Below are positions 34,892 through 43,759 of a DNA stretch of 62,193 nucleotides, piece after piece (the first letter of the stretch is position 1; every line of letters begins with the position of its first letter). The notes beneath the pieces are model-generated. The model searched no databases and was not told the origin of the DNA. It saw only the letters and a program-made list of their open reading frames with translations. The stretch is taken from NCBI RefSeq assembly GCF_001189245.1, contig NZ_LFIQ01000049.1, forward strand, positions 1-62,193, read 5' to 3'. The DNA comes from Bradyrhizobium pachyrhizi. GTDB taxonomy: Bacteria > Pseudomonadota > Alphaproteobacteria > Rhizobiales > Xanthobacteraceae. Both the position numbers and the translations under genes were made by a program.

Positions 34892-35896
34892 CTAATCCAG
34901 CGCCAATACCGGCTTGATCAGCTCGCCCCTGGCAAAGCGGGCGAAATTCTCAGGCAGGGCCGGCAGGCCGAACTCGCCGTCGACGAGGACGCGGTATTCG
35001 TCCTTGAACTTGCGCAGCAGCTCGATGTTCGGCTCGAAATCCGAGACCGGAAAGTAGAAGGTCCGGATCATGTAGAAGTCCTTGCGGCGGAACACCTTGC
35101 CCTCCTCGATGGTCCAGGGCGCGGCGTTCTCGCCGACCAGCACCAGCGCGCCGCGCGGCAGGACGAGCTCGATGCCGAGATTGCGCGCCGCATGCGCGCC
35201 GGAGCATTCCATGATGAGAGCAAAGCGCTTCGAGGTGTCGCCCACGGGATGCGCCTTCGCGCCGAAGGATTGCGCGATCTTCAGCCGCGTCGCATTGGGG
35301 TCGGCGACGTGGATGTCGTTGTAGCCGAGCGCGCGGAGCGCCAGCACGACGCCGAGACCGACTGGCCCGGCGCCCATGACAAGAACAGGTCCGGCCTCAC
35401 CCGGCGGCACCACGCGGCTGACGAAGCGCACGGCGTGACCCGACGTCCCGATGGTGTCGAGCAGCAGCGGCGCGAGGCTGTCCTCGATGTCATCGGGCAC
35501 CGGCAACAGGCAATTTTCCGGCACCGGCACGTATTCGGCGTAGCCGCCCGGCCGGTTCCAGCCGATCAGGCTCGAGACCTCCAGGCACATCTGGGTATCG
35601 CCGCGTTTGCAAGCCGCGCAATGGTCGCAGTGGAGTGGAATATAGACGGCACAGCGGCGACCATGCAGCCGGTGACCGGGCTGCTCGACCACGCCGAAAA
35701 TCTCATGGCCGGCGGTGAACTCGGCGCCCTTGTGCCAGAGCTTGAAGTCCGAACCGCACAGCGCGGTGCGCGAAACGCGCACGAGCACTTCACCTGTGCC
35801 GACGTCAGGCATTGCCACGCGCTCGATGGTGATGCGGTCGTTGCCGTGGAAGACCGCGGCCTGCATGATCGAATTCGGACGGGGTGATACGTTCAT
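34892..35896 (-). CDS. Zinc-dependent medium-chain alcohol/polyol dehydrogenase
   Basis: 334 aa. Catalytic zinc ligands in ALCGSDFKLWHKG and TAGHEIFG; structural zinc cysteines in CDHCAACKRGDTQMC; Rossmann motif VLVMGAGPVGLGVVLALRAL. It belongs to the sorbitol/threonine-dehydrogenase branch and should oxidise a sugar alcohol or hydroxyl group with NAD, making the ketose used by the PfkB kinase. It sits between permease and ATPase genes of the importer. The start may be 35896 or ten codons in (MQAAVFHGNDR). Confidence 0.87.
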   Translation of the reverse strand: MNVSPRPNSIMQAAVFHGNDRITIERVAMPDVGTGEVLVRVSRTALCGSDFKLWHKGAEFTAGHEIFGVVEQPGHRLHGRRCAVYIPLHCDHCAACKRGDTQMCLEVSSLIGWNRPGGYAEYVPVPENCLLPVPDDIEDSLAPLLLDTIGTSGHAVRFVSRVVPPGEAGPVLVMGAGPVGLGVVLALRALGYNDIHVADPNATRLKIAQSFGAKAHPVGDTSKRFALIMECSGAHAARNLGIELVLPRGALVLVGENAAPWTIEEGKVFRRKDFYMIRTFYFPVSDFEPNIELLRKFKDEYRVLVDGEFGLPALPENFARFARGELIKPVLALD

Positions 35897-35903
35897 CAGA
35901 TAC

Positions 35904-36731
35904 CTAGCCTTTCACCGCACCGAGCGTCAGTCCGGACACCAGCCAGCGCTGCACCAGAGCAGCCAGCACCAGCGGCGGCAGCGCGATCAGCGTCGCCGCG
36001 GCCATGAGAGCGCCCCATTGCGTCGAGCCTTCGCCCATGAAGTTGAAGGCCGCCGCGATCAGCGTCTTGGTGTCGCCGTTGGAGAGCACCAGCGCAAACA
36101 GGAAGTAGTTCCATGAGAAGACGAAAGCGAGGATCGCCGAGACGGCGACGCCGGACGCCACCAGCGGCAGCGCGATGCGCCAGAGGATGCGCGTGACGCT
36201 GCATCCGTCGACCTGCGCCGCCTCGAAGACGCTGCGCGGGATGCCGTCGAAGGATGGCAGCAGCACCCAGATCACGATCGGCAGCGTGATGACCGCGTGG
36301 CTCAGGATCAGCGCGGTGTAGGAGCCGATCATCCCGACCTGCCGGAACATGACGTACCACGGCAGCAGGAACAGCGTGCCCGGCGCCATGCGCGCTGCGA
36401 GCGTCAGGATCGCCGGCCACGAGATCCGTGTCCAGGACACGGCGAAAGCGGCGGGGATCCCGAACAGCAGCCCCAGCGCCGTCGAGCCGACGGTGACGAT
36501 GAGGCTGTTGAGCGCATAGCTGAGGAACGGCGTGGTCTTGGTCAGCTCGACATAATTGTCGAGCGTCGGCGTGAAGATCAGCGTCGGCGGATAGGCCGTC
36601 ACCTCGAACGACGGCTTGAACGAGGACAGCACCATCCAGACCGTCGGCGCCATGATGAGCACGCCGGCGAGCACGAGCTGCACGGTATTGAGCCAGCGGA
36701 TCCAGCGGTCGGTGTTGGCGGCATCCGTCAT
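35904..36731 (-). CDS. ABC transporter permease (CUT1, MalG-like)
   Basis: 275 aa with six helices; VQLVLAGVLIMAPTVWMVLS is the first. The EAA loop is VFEAAQVDGCSVTRILWRIA and the C-terminus ends GLTLGAVKG, standard for this class. It is 4 bases from the preceding permease and 7 from the dehydrogenase, in one operon, and would pair with the permease at 36736. Confidence 0.92.
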   Translation of the reverse strand: MTDAANTDRWIRWLNTVQLVLAGVLIMAPTVWMVLSSFKPSFEVTAYPPTLIFTPTLDNYVELTKTTPFLSYALNSLIVTVGSTALGLLFGIPAAFAVSWTRISWPAILTLAARMAPGTLFLLPWYVMFRQVGMIGSYTALILSHAVITLPIVIWVLLPSFDGIPRSVFEAAQVDGCSVTRILWRIALPLVASGVAVSAILAFVFSWNYFLFALVLSNGDTKTLIAAAFNFMGEGSTQWGALMAAATLIALPPLVLAALVQRWLVSGLTLGAVKG

Positions 36732-36735
36732 GACA

Positions 36736-37623
36736 TCACCACGCCACGGCGCCGCGCAGGCGGTTGAAGGCGAGCACGGCGCCGAACACGATCGCCGTCA
36801 GCGTCAGCATCAGGGCGCTGGCATAGCCGATGTTGAAGAATTCGAAGCCGACCCGGAAGCCGTAGATGTTGAGCGTGTTCGAGGCGTTGCCGGGGCCGCC
36901 CTGGGTCGTGATGTAGATGATGTCGAAGAAGCGCAGGAGATCGACGCTGCGCAGGATGGCTGCGGTCACGATGGTCGGCAAGAGCAGCGGCAGCGTGATG
37001 CGCTGAAAAGTCTTGAACGGCGAAGCCCCGTCGATCTGCGCGGCCTCGTAGACGCTCGGCGGCAGCGATTGCAGGCCGCCCAGCACGATCAAGGCGACAT
37101 ATGGCGTCCACTGCCAGCTGTCGATCAGAGCGACGGTCGGGATAACCCAGGTCGGCGACGCCAGCCAGTCCGACGGCGGCAGGCCGAACGACTGCAGGAT
37201 ATAGTTGGCCGCGCCCAGCGAGGGATCGAGGATCACCAGCCACATCATGCCCGCCACCACCGGCGGCATCATGAAGGGGGAGATGAAAAGCGAGCGCACG
37301 ATTCCCGGCAGGCGCTTGGCGTGAAACAACACCAGAGCCAGCCACACGCCAAAGACGAGCTGGAGCACCAACGACAGCACATAGAGCGCTATGGTGATCC
37401 AGAGCCCGTGCCAAAACTCGTAGTCGGAGATCAGCTTTGAGTAATTGGCGAGGCCCGCAAAGGACTGCTTGCCGGTCGAGGAGAATGTCTGGAAGCCGAG
37501 CCAGATCGTATAGATGACCGGAAACGCGATCATCGCGACCGTGAAGATCACGGCCGGCGCCGAGAGCGTCGCCATTTCCAGCTTCTGCCGGTCCTGCGTG
37601 AGTGTCGCGGCCGCGTCCGACAT
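36736..37623 (-). CDS. ABC transporter permease (CUT1, MalF/UgpA-like)
   Basis: 295 aa from MSDAAATLTQDRQKLEM at 37623, first helix LSAPAVIFTVAMIAFPVIYT. EAA loop VYEAAQIDGASPFKTFQRIT; GGPG turn ITTQGGPGNASNTLNIYGF. An upstream ATG at 37677 exists but would place the start inside the intercistronic hairpin, so I reject it. Partner of the permease at 35904. Confidence 0.9.
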   Translation of the reverse strand: MSDAAATLTQDRQKLEMATLSAPAVIFTVAMIAFPVIYTIWLGFQTFSSTGKQSFAGLANYSKLISDYEFWHGLWITIALYVLSLVLQLVFGVWLALVLFHAKRLPGIVRSLFISPFMMPPVVAGMMWLVILDPSLGAANYILQSFGLPPSDWLASPTWVIPTVALIDSWQWTPYVALIVLGGLQSLPPSVYEAAQIDGASPFKTFQRITLPLLLPTIVTAAILRSVDLLRFFDIIYITTQGGPGNASNTLNIYGFRVGFEFFNIGYASALMLTLTAIVFGAVLAFNRLRGAVAW

Positions 37624-37648
37624 GCGTCCGTTTCCTTGAGAGTGAGGC

Positions 37649-37672
37649 GCCGGCAGGCGCAAGCCTGCCGGC
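37649..37672 (-). promoter_or_regulatory. Intercistronic hairpin between binding protein and permease genes
   Basis: Perfect 10-bp stem (GCCGGCAGGC / GCCTGCCGGC) with a tetraloop, 9 bases after the binding-protein stop. Likely an mRNA stabiliser or partial terminator. Confidence 0.7.
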
Positions 37673-37681
37673 ATCAAGCGG

Positions 37682-38983
37682 TTACTTCTGGGCGATCAAC
37701 GCATCGAGCGCCTTGTCGGCATCAGCACAGGCCTGGTCGATCGGCTTCTGCTTCAAGATCAGATCCTGCACAGCCTGGCCGATGAACTCGCGCGATTCCG
37801 GGTTGGCGATGATGGGGTAGCCGACCTCGGAGGAGCCCTTCGTGGCCAGCACATCGAGCGCAGCCTGCCATTCCTTGCGGACGGGTTCTTCGTCGATCCA
37901 CTTGCGGTACTCAGGATCCTTGGCGACCGACGGCCGCGGCGGCGCAATGCCCTGAAGCGCCATTTTCTTCTGCACCTCGGGGCTGGTCGCCCACTGCACG
38001 AAGTACCAGGCCGCGTCCGGCTGTTTGCTGTGCGAAGACACCGCCATGCCCCAGCCGATCGTGGTCGGCACCTGGCCGGCCTCGCCCGCCGGGAACGGCA
38101 ACAGGCCGGTGTCCTTCAGGCGCGCGCCGCCCTCCATCACCGTGCGCAACTCATTCGAGGATTCGAACGCCATCGCGGCGCGGCCGCTGCGGTAGAGCGC
38201 CGAAATCTGCTGGAAGCTGTAGTTGACCACACCCGGCGGACCGAAGTCGCGCAGCAGCCGGCTATAGGTGTCGAGTGCTTCCTTGCCCTTGGCCGAGCAG
38301 AGGTTCGACTTGCCGCCCGCGATGTAGCTGCCTCCGATGTTGTGCAGCATGTTGCTGAAGGTGTAGGCGACGGCGGGTTTGAGGCCGCGCGAGACAAAGG
38401 GCGTAACAGCGCTGTCGCAGGTCTTGATCTTCTCGGCCGCCGCCTCGACATCCTTGATGGTCTTCGGCGCCTCGATGCCGCACTTCTTGAAGATGTCGGT
38501 GCGGTAATAGAAGATCGGACCTTCGATGTTCATCGGCATGCTGGTCAGCTTGCCGCCGAAGGTCGCGGCCTTGAGCAGAGCCTGGCTCAACCCGGCCGGG
38601 TCGTATTCCTTGGCCACCTCGTTCTTGGCCATCGCAGTGAGATCGCCGTACCAGCCCGCCGCGGCGAACTGCTCGCCCTCGCGCGAAGGTAGCGTCATGA
38701 ACACGTCAACCTCGTCGCTGTTCGCATTCATGACGGTGACCAGACGCTGGCGCATCTGTTGTTCCTGATAGCCGTCGACCTTCAGGGTCATGCCGGTCAG
38801 CTTCTCGAAATCGGCCTTGTAGGTCAGCAGCGCCTGCGCGACCGGATTGTTATTGGCGAGAAAGGTGACGGTCCTGCCCTTGAACTTCATCCAGTCGAAA
38901 TCGGCCGCATGAGCCTGCGCGCCGACGGCGACAATCGCGAGAACGGGCAACGCGACGTGGGTCGCGAGCATCCTGACCTTCAT
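37682..38983 (-). CDS. ABC transporter sugar-binding protein
   Basis: 433 aa. Signal peptide MKVRMLATHVALPVLAIVAV, cleavage near AHAADFDW. Family 1 solute-binding layout: GRTVTFLANNNPVAQALLTY, PMNIEGPIFYYRTDIFKKCG, AAMAFESSNELRTVMEGGAR and the C-terminal WIDEEPVRKEWQAAL. First gene of the LacI-regulated operon and divergent from lacI. Ligand unknown; the downstream dehydrogenase, kinase and aldolase suggest a hexitol, ketohexose or modified sugar. Confidence 0.92.
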   Translation of the reverse strand: MKVRMLATHVALPVLAIVAVGAQAHAADFDWMKFKGRTVTFLANNNPVAQALLTYKADFEKLTGMTLKVDGYQEQQMRQRLVTVMNANSDEVDVFMTLPSREGEQFAAAGWYGDLTAMAKNEVAKEYDPAGLSQALLKAATFGGKLTSMPMNIEGPIFYYRTDIFKKCGIEAPKTIKDVEAAAEKIKTCDSAVTPFVSRGLKPAVAYTFSNMLHNIGGSYIAGGKSNLCSAKGKEALDTYSRLLRDFGPPGVVNYSFQQISALYRSGRAAMAFESSNELRTVMEGGARLKDTGLLPFPAGEAGQVPTTIGWGMAVSSHSKQPDAAWYFVQWATSPEVQKKMALQGIAPPRPSVAKDPEYRKWIDEEPVRKEWQAALDVLATKGSSEVGYPIIANPESREFIGQAVQDLILKQKPIDQACADADKALDALIAQK

Positions 38984-39038
38984 CGAACTCTCCTCCCGGC
39001 TGGCCGCCTTAAGCTGGCGGGCCATTTTGAACGCAACT

Positions 39039-39052
39039 TGAAAACGGTTACA
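39039..39052. promoter_or_regulatory. LacI-family operator O1
   Basis: On the minus strand it reads TGTAACCGTTTTCA, matching the LacI/GalR consensus with central CG. It lies 56 bases before the binding-protein start, in promoter position. Confidence 0.65.
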
Positions 39053-39148
39053 ATCTAAACCTCACATCGGTTGTGTCAAGCAATGGACAAACCGGATATT
39101 CTGCGGCAAATTTACGAGGTTACCGCTGCCATGCGGTTTGCCTCATCG

Positions 39149-39164
39149 AATGTAACGTTACATT
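39149..39164. promoter_or_regulatory. LacI-family operator O2, perfect 16-bp palindrome
   Basis: AATGTAACGTTACATT is its own reverse complement. It ends one base before the chosen LacI ATG at 39166, where bound repressor would block its own expression; with O1 about 110 bases away, DNA looping is possible. Confidence 0.75.
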
Positions 39165-39165
39165 G

Positions 39166-40200
39166 ATGCGATTGACCAACGCCAAATCCGTGAAACAAGG
39201 CATCCGCGCCGTAGCAGCCCGTGCCGGCGTCTCAACGGCCTCGGTGTCGCGCGCGCTGAACAATCCCGATGCGGTAAGCCCTTCCCTGCGGGCGCGCATC
39301 GAACAGGCCATCGACGCGCTCGGCTACATCCCGCATGCGCCGGCGCGCATCCTGTCGTCACGGCGCTCGCGCACTCTCGGCGCCATCGTTCCGACCATCG
39401 ACAACACGATGTTCGCGCGCGGCATCGCCTCGCTCCAGCAGTATCTCTCCTCGGTCGGATACATGCTGTTTCTCACCACGAGCGGCTATGATCTCGACGT
39501 CGAATTGCAGCAAGCGCGCAATTTGATCAGCCGCGGCGTCGATGGACTTGTGCTGCGCGGTGATTGCCATCACGAGGGACTGCGCAAGTTGCTTGCGGAC
39601 AACGCGGTTCCCTTCATCAATGTCGGCATCTACCAGCCTGATCGACCCCACCCGTGCGTCGGAACCAACAACGAAGCGGCGGCCCACCGCGCCGCCGCCC
39701 ACGTCATCGAGCTTGGCCACCGCCGCATCGGGATCGTCTCGGCGCTCCAGCGCAACAACGACCGCGCCAGCGCTCGCGTCGCCGGCTTTCGCCGCGCGCT
39801 CACCGAGAACGGCCTGGAGCTTCCTCCGCAATGGCATGTCGAGGTGCCCTACACGCTGGACGACGCGCGCGAAGCGGCCCGCTATCTCCTCAGCCTGAAG
39901 GATCGTCCGACCGCCGTCGTCTGCGGCAACGATGTGATCGCCTACGGCGTGTTGCTCGAGGCGGAGCGCGATGGATTTTCGGTGCCGCGCGACCTGTCGG
40001 TGGTCGGCTTCGACGATCTCGACTGGAGCCGCCATTTGCGGCCGAGCCTGACCACGATCCACGTACCGACCGGAGAAACCTGGCAGCGCGCCGGGGAGTA
40101 TCTGGTGCGCAGCCTCGCCGGCGAGCAGACCATCATGCATCGCGAGATCGACTTCTCCCTGGTGGTCCGTGAATCGACGGCTCCCCCACTCAAATCCTGA
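39166..40200 (+). CDS. LacI-family transcriptional repressor
   Basis: 344 aa from [20 protein letters not shown]. The helix-turn-helix and hinge helix are [20 protein letters not shown] and [20 protein letters not shown]; the periplasmic-binding-protein-like effector domain follows ([57 protein letters not shown]). A GTG at 39073 is in frame but lies upstream of the operator. It likely represses both the divergent importer operon and its own SDR-containing unit; the inducer is the imported sugar or a derivative. Confidence 0.92.
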   Translation: MRLTNAKSVKQGIRAVAARAGVSTASVSRALNNPDAVSPSLRARIEQAIDALGYIPHAPARILSSRRSRTLGAIVPTIDNTMFARGIASLQQYLSSVGYMLFLTTSGYDLDVELQQARNLISRGVDGLVLRGDCHHEGLRKLLADNAVPFINVGIYQPDRPHPCVGTNNEAAAHRAAAHVIELGHRRIGIVSALQRNNDRASARVAGFRRALTENGLELPPQWHVEVPYTLDDAREAARYLLSLKDRPTAVVCGNDVIAYGVLLEAERDGFSVPRDLSVVGFDDLDWSRHLRPSLTTIHVPTGETWQRAGEYLVRSLAGEQTIMHREIDFSLVVRESTAPPLKS

Positions 40201-40214
40201 AGCGAGACCCTCCA

Positions 40215-40949
40215 ATGCGCTCAAACTTTTCTCTTGCGCCCGACTTCCATGCCGTGGTGATCGGCGGCGCCGGCGACATTGGCGCCGCAATCAGCAATCA
40301 GTTTTGCGACCTCGGCGCGACGGTGACCGCAACGGCGGCCAACGAGACCGATCTGGCGCGCACTTTGCTGAAATCGCGCGCCGGACTTACACTGGCGACG
40401 CTCGACGTCACGAACGACGACGCTGTCGCTTCCCTTGCCCGACAACAAAAGCGCGTCGACGCGCTGGTCAACTGCGCGGGAATCCTCGCTCGCGACAAGG
40501 AATACGAGATCGAGACCTTCATGAAAGTGCTCGACGTCAATCTCACGGGCACTTTTCGAACCTGCATGGCGTTCCGCCCGCTTCTCGCCGAGAGCAAGGG
40601 CGCGATCGTCAATCTTGCCTCGATGAATGCGACATTGGCGCTGCCGCGAATCCCGGCTTATTGCGCCAGCAAGGGCGGTGTCGTGATGCTGACCAAGGCG
40701 CTCGCCTTGGCATGGGCCGAGCAAGGCATCCGGGTCAATGCGGTTGCGCCCGGCTATATCGAAACGGCGATCAATGCGGCCGGCCGCACCGATCGCGCGC
40801 ACTATCAGCGCATCGCCGACCGCACCGCGTTCAAGCGCTGGGGTCAGCCGGACGACATTGCGGGAGCCGTCGCATTCCTCTGCATGCCGGCATCACAATA
40901 TGCTACCGGCACCGTCGTCGCGGTGGATGGCGGATTTCTTGCCGGATGA
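40215..40949 (+). CDS. Short-chain dehydrogenase/reductase
   Basis: 244 aa. Nucleotide-binding [20 protein letters not shown] (a GGxGDIG variant of TGxxxGIG), NCAG motif [10 protein letters not shown], Ser in [15 protein letters not shown], catalytic YCASKGG, and the C-terminal [10 protein letters not shown]. It would oxidise or reduce a sugar or polyol hydroxyl. It starts 14 bases after the LacI stop and shares its control. With the zinc dehydrogenase across the divergent promoter, the locus has two dehydrogenases for one sugar. Confidence 0.9.
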   Translation: MRSNFSLAPDFHAVVIGGAGDIGAAISNQFCDLGATVTATAANETDLARTLLKSRAGLTLATLDVTNDDAVASLARQQKRVDALVNCAGILARDKEYEIETFMKVLDVNLTGTFRTCMAFRPLLAESKGAIVNLASMNATLALPRIPAYCASKGGVVMLTKALALAWAEQGIRVNAVAPGYIETAINAAGRTDRAHYQRIADRTAFKRWGQPDDIAGAVAFLCMPASQYATGTVVAVDGGFLAG

Positions 40950-41206
40950 GCCAGGAAACCAACGGATACGGCCTGCATAATGTCGCCGGAAATGTTTGGG
41001 AATGGTACGAGGACCGCCTCGCACCGTCGGGAGTCCCCTTGAATCGCGAGCCTGCACCGAACCGCTCGACGCGCGGTGAATCCTGCCTCGAGTCCCGCGG
41101 CAGCCGCCACCGCTTCGCAGCGCGAAACCCGAACGCATCGGTCGGCTCGTCGGGCAAGACCGGCTTCCCCGTCGTGCGCACCGAGCAGCTGCGGGATCCG
41201 GCATAG
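40946..41206 (+). pseudogene. C-terminal remnant of a formylglycine-generating-enzyme (SUMF1) domain
   Basis: 86 codons starting by ATGA overlap with the SDR stop. NGYGLHNVAGNVWEWYEDRL is the unmistakable FGE-sulfatase core; RGESC, RFAARNPNAS and SGKTGFPVVR match the final strand region (RGGS, R-AAR-N, GFRVVR). The N-terminal two-thirds of the domain is absent, and the catalytic cysteine pattern of true formylglycine-generating enzymes is not seen. It is probably a relic of a larger gene, perhaps one that once served a sulfatase for the same substrate. Confidence 0.7.
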
Positions 41207-41207
41207 G

Positions 41208-42998
41208 ATGACGCTGGCGACAAATGCCGCGAAGCCGGCACCTGCTCCCGGCACCCGTCTGTTGCCGCAGTTCTTGCGCAATTTCGTGCGCAATCGCGAG
41301 ACCGGCCTCGTGCTGGTCGGCATTGTCGTCGGGTTGCTGAGCGGCGTCCTCGTTGCCGCGATCTCGGGCCTCAGCCAGGCTTCGCACGCGCTGCTGTTCG
41401 ACATTCCCCTCGACGCACATCTGAGCGCCACCGGCGTAATTTCCTGGCAGCGCACGCTGCTGATCCCGGCAGTTGGCGGCCTGGTCCTGGCGCTGATCGG
41501 GCTGTACTTCGCGCGGCGCGTGAAGGGACAGCAGCTCGCTGACGCGATCGAAGCCAACGCGCTCTATGGTGGCCGGGTGTCCTTCCGCGGCAGCCTGCTG
41601 ATCTCGATCCAGACGCTGCTGTCCAACGGGTTCGGTGGATCGGTCGGACTGGAAGCGGGATACACGCAGATCTGTTCGATGTTTGGCTCCCATGTCGGCC
41701 AGCGCCTCGCCGCCCGCCGTAACGACATGCGGCTGTTGGTGGCCTGCGGCGCGGCGGGGGCGATCAGCGCGGCGTTTTCGGCTCCGCTGGCCGGCGCCTT
41801 CTATGCCTTCGAGGTCGTGCTGGGAGCCTACACCTCAGCCGCTCTCGTGCCCGTCATCGCCAGCGCCGTCACGGCCTGGCTGGTGGCGCGGGAGTTGACG
41901 CATCAGTCCTTTCTGATGGTGCCGGGCTTCCCATCGCCCGTGTCCGTCGAGATGATCGGACAGACCGTGCTGATCGGCATCATTTGCGCATTCATCAGCA
42001 TCCTCGTCATGCTCGCGGTCGCATTTTCCGAACGCTGCTTTCAGCGCGTCACGCTTTTCAGCGGCTTCGTGCGTCCGATCATCGGCGGCCTGCTGCTCGG
42101 CGGCCTCGCTTTGCTGACGCCGACCGTGCTCGGCGCCGGCCACGGCGCAATGCAGATCCTGCTGGTCAGCAACCCGACCTGGCTCCTGCTCACGACGACC
42201 ATCGTGCTCAAGATCCTGGCATCGGCCATCTCGCTCGGCTCCGGCTTCCGCGGCGGCCTGTTCTTCGCCTCGCTGCTGCTCGGCGCGCTGATCGGGCAGC
42301 TCTACAGCGTCGTGCTGACCGGCCCCTTCCCCACGCTCGCGCTTCAGCCCGGCACCGCCGCCATCGCGGCTCTCGCCGCGCTTGGGACCGGCGTGCTGGG
42401 TGCACCGTTCAGCATGGTTTGTCTCGCACTCGAGATCACCGGCGATTTCTCCGTGACCGTCGGGGCGGTGGTCGCATCATCGGTCTGCGCGCTCATCGTC
42501 CGCGAGTTGTTCGGCTACAGCTTTGCGACATGGCGCTTCCACCTGCGCGGCGAGGTGATCCGCGGTCCGCAGGACATCGGCTGGGTCCGTCAGATGAGCG
42601 CGGCTTCCCTGATGCGCGCCGACTTCGAGAATGCACTGACGACCATGCCGATCGGCGAGGCGCAGAAGCTGTTCTCGCCGGCCCAGGTCCGGCAGGTCGT
42701 GCTGCGCGATCCGAACGGCAGCTATGCCGGCATCGTTGCGGCGGCGACGCTGCATTCCGTTACCAATCGGGACGACGATGCGCTCGGATCGCTGGCGCAG
42801 CAGCAGGATGAGTACCTGCTTCCGACCACGTCGGTTCGCGAGATCCTGAAAGCCTTTGAACGGAGCGAAGCCGACGTCCTCGCGGTCATTGACCGTGCCG
42901 ACCATCGCGTCACGATTGGCACCTTAAGCGAATCCCATGTGCTGCGCACCTATGGGGAAGAGCTCGAACGCCGGAACCAGGAGCTGTTTTCGCGGTGA
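41208..42998 (+). CDS. ClC-family chloride channel/antiporter with CBS-type C-terminus
   Basis: 596 aa from MTLATNAAKPAPAPG at 41208. About ten or more helices with ClC landmarks in altered form: SVGLEAGYTQ where ClC proteins have GREGPTVQ, GSGFRGGLFFASLLLGALIG for GSG-PGGIFAPSL, and no GSGIPE motif (DAIEANALYGG instead). The last 120 residues carry two degenerate CBS-like repeats (LMRADFENALTTMPIGEAQK; SVREILKAFERSEADVLAVI). Anion transport is likely, but selectivity may differ from chloride. It starts 1 base after the FGE remnant. Confidence 0.87.
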   Translation: MTLATNAAKPAPAPGTRLLPQFLRNFVRNRETGLVLVGIVVGLLSGVLVAAISGLSQASHALLFDIPLDAHLSATGVISWQRTLLIPAVGGLVLALIGLYFARRVKGQQLADAIEANALYGGRVSFRGSLLISIQTLLSNGFGGSVGLEAGYTQICSMFGSHVGQRLAARRNDMRLLVACGAAGAISAAFSAPLAGAFYAFEVVLGAYTSAALVPVIASAVTAWLVARELTHQSFLMVPGFPSPVSVEMIGQTVLIGIICAFISILVMLAVAFSERCFQRVTLFSGFVRPIIGGLLLGGLALLTPTVLGAGHGAMQILLVSNPTWLLLTTTIVLKILASAISLGSGFRGGLFFASLLLGALIGQLYSVVLTGPFPTLALQPGTAAIAALAALGTGVLGAPFSMVCLALEITGDFSVTVGAVVASSVCALIVRELFGYSFATWRFHLRGEVIRGPQDIGWVRQMSAASLMRADFENALTTMPIGEAQKLFSPAQVRQVVLRDPNGSYAGIVAAATLHSVTNRDDDALGSLAQQQDEYLLPTTSVREILKAFERSEADVLAVIDRADHRVTIGTLSESHVLRTYGEELERRNQELFSR

Positions 42999-43008
42999 AC
43001 CTTGCGCG

Positions 43009-43731
43009 CTATGGCCTTAGATCCATATCGATCCGCACAAAATCGCCGCGATAGGTGACTTCACCGAGATAGATCACGGTGCGATCGCTCGCCGTGAAGA
43101 CACGGCGGACTTCGGCAACCGGCGAGTTCAGAGGTACGCGCAGCAGCCGCGCCGCCTCGATATCCGCGGTTCCGATGGTCAATGTCTGTCGGGCGCTGGC
43201 AATCGCCGGATCCCTGAGATCGTTGAGGATCGGGATCACCGTCTCGTTGCGAAAGCGCTTGGGAGACCTGCGAAAGATCTTCTCATCGAGATAGATGGAA
43301 ATGACGCAGTAAGGCTGCTTCTGGCGCGAGTGCAGACGGCGCATGAAGACATATTTCTCGGCCGGCTTGCCGTCTTCGGGAAGCAACGGCGCATCGCTCC
43401 GGCTTTCCGAGATGTTGATGATTTCCGGCGAGGTGTCGCGGTACATGTCCGCGAGGTCGGACAGGGTGGTCTCGACCTTGAGCCAGCGGTCCTGTCGTAC
43501 AGTCCCGGTGACGAAGGTGCCGCGGCCCTGCTGCGCCTCGATGACACCGTCGCGGGCGAGCAGTTCGACGGCCTGCCTGATGGTGACGCGCGAGACGCCG
43601 AACTCGGCCGCCAGATCCTCGTTGGCCGGCAGGCGAAAACCTTGACTCCAGACACCGCGCGCAATCCGCTGGCGAAAGATATCGGCAATCTGCGCGTATT
43701 TGGGGACGTGACTGTCGGAACTCAATTCCAT
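43009..43731 (-). CDS. GntR-family regulator (HutC/UTRA subfamily)
   Basis: 240 aa. The winged helix reads KYAQIADIFRQRIARGVWSQ, RLPANEDLAAEFGVSRVTIR and QAVELLARDGVIEAQQGRGT; a UTRA effector domain follows (EKYVFMRRLHSRQKQPYCVI, ending VTYRGDFVRIDMDL). It is 28 bases downstream of the GMC oxidoreductase on the same strand, so it is the distal gene of the enolase-superfamily/GMC operon and likely regulates that operon and the divergent importer. Confidence 0.92.
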   Translation of the reverse strand: MELSSDSHVPKYAQIADIFRQRIARGVWSQGFRLPANEDLAAEFGVSRVTIRQAVELLARDGVIEAQQGRGTFVTGTVRQDRWLKVETTLSDLADMYRDTSPEIINISESRSDAPLLPEDGKPAEKYVFMRRLHSRQKQPYCVISIYLDEKIFRRSPKRFRNETVIPILNDLRDPAIASARQTLTIGTADIEAARLLRVPLNSPVAEVRRVFTASDRTVIYLGEVTYRGDFVRIDMDLRP

Positions 43732-43759
43732 CTCGCCCTCCGGAAATCAAGCGACCCAA

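Noticed and set aside
31823..41206. Complete sulfoquinovose pathway
   Set aside because: No sulfoquinovosidase, isomerase or sulfolactaldehyde enzyme is present; only the kinase and aldolase resemble that route, so it is kept as a hypothesis.
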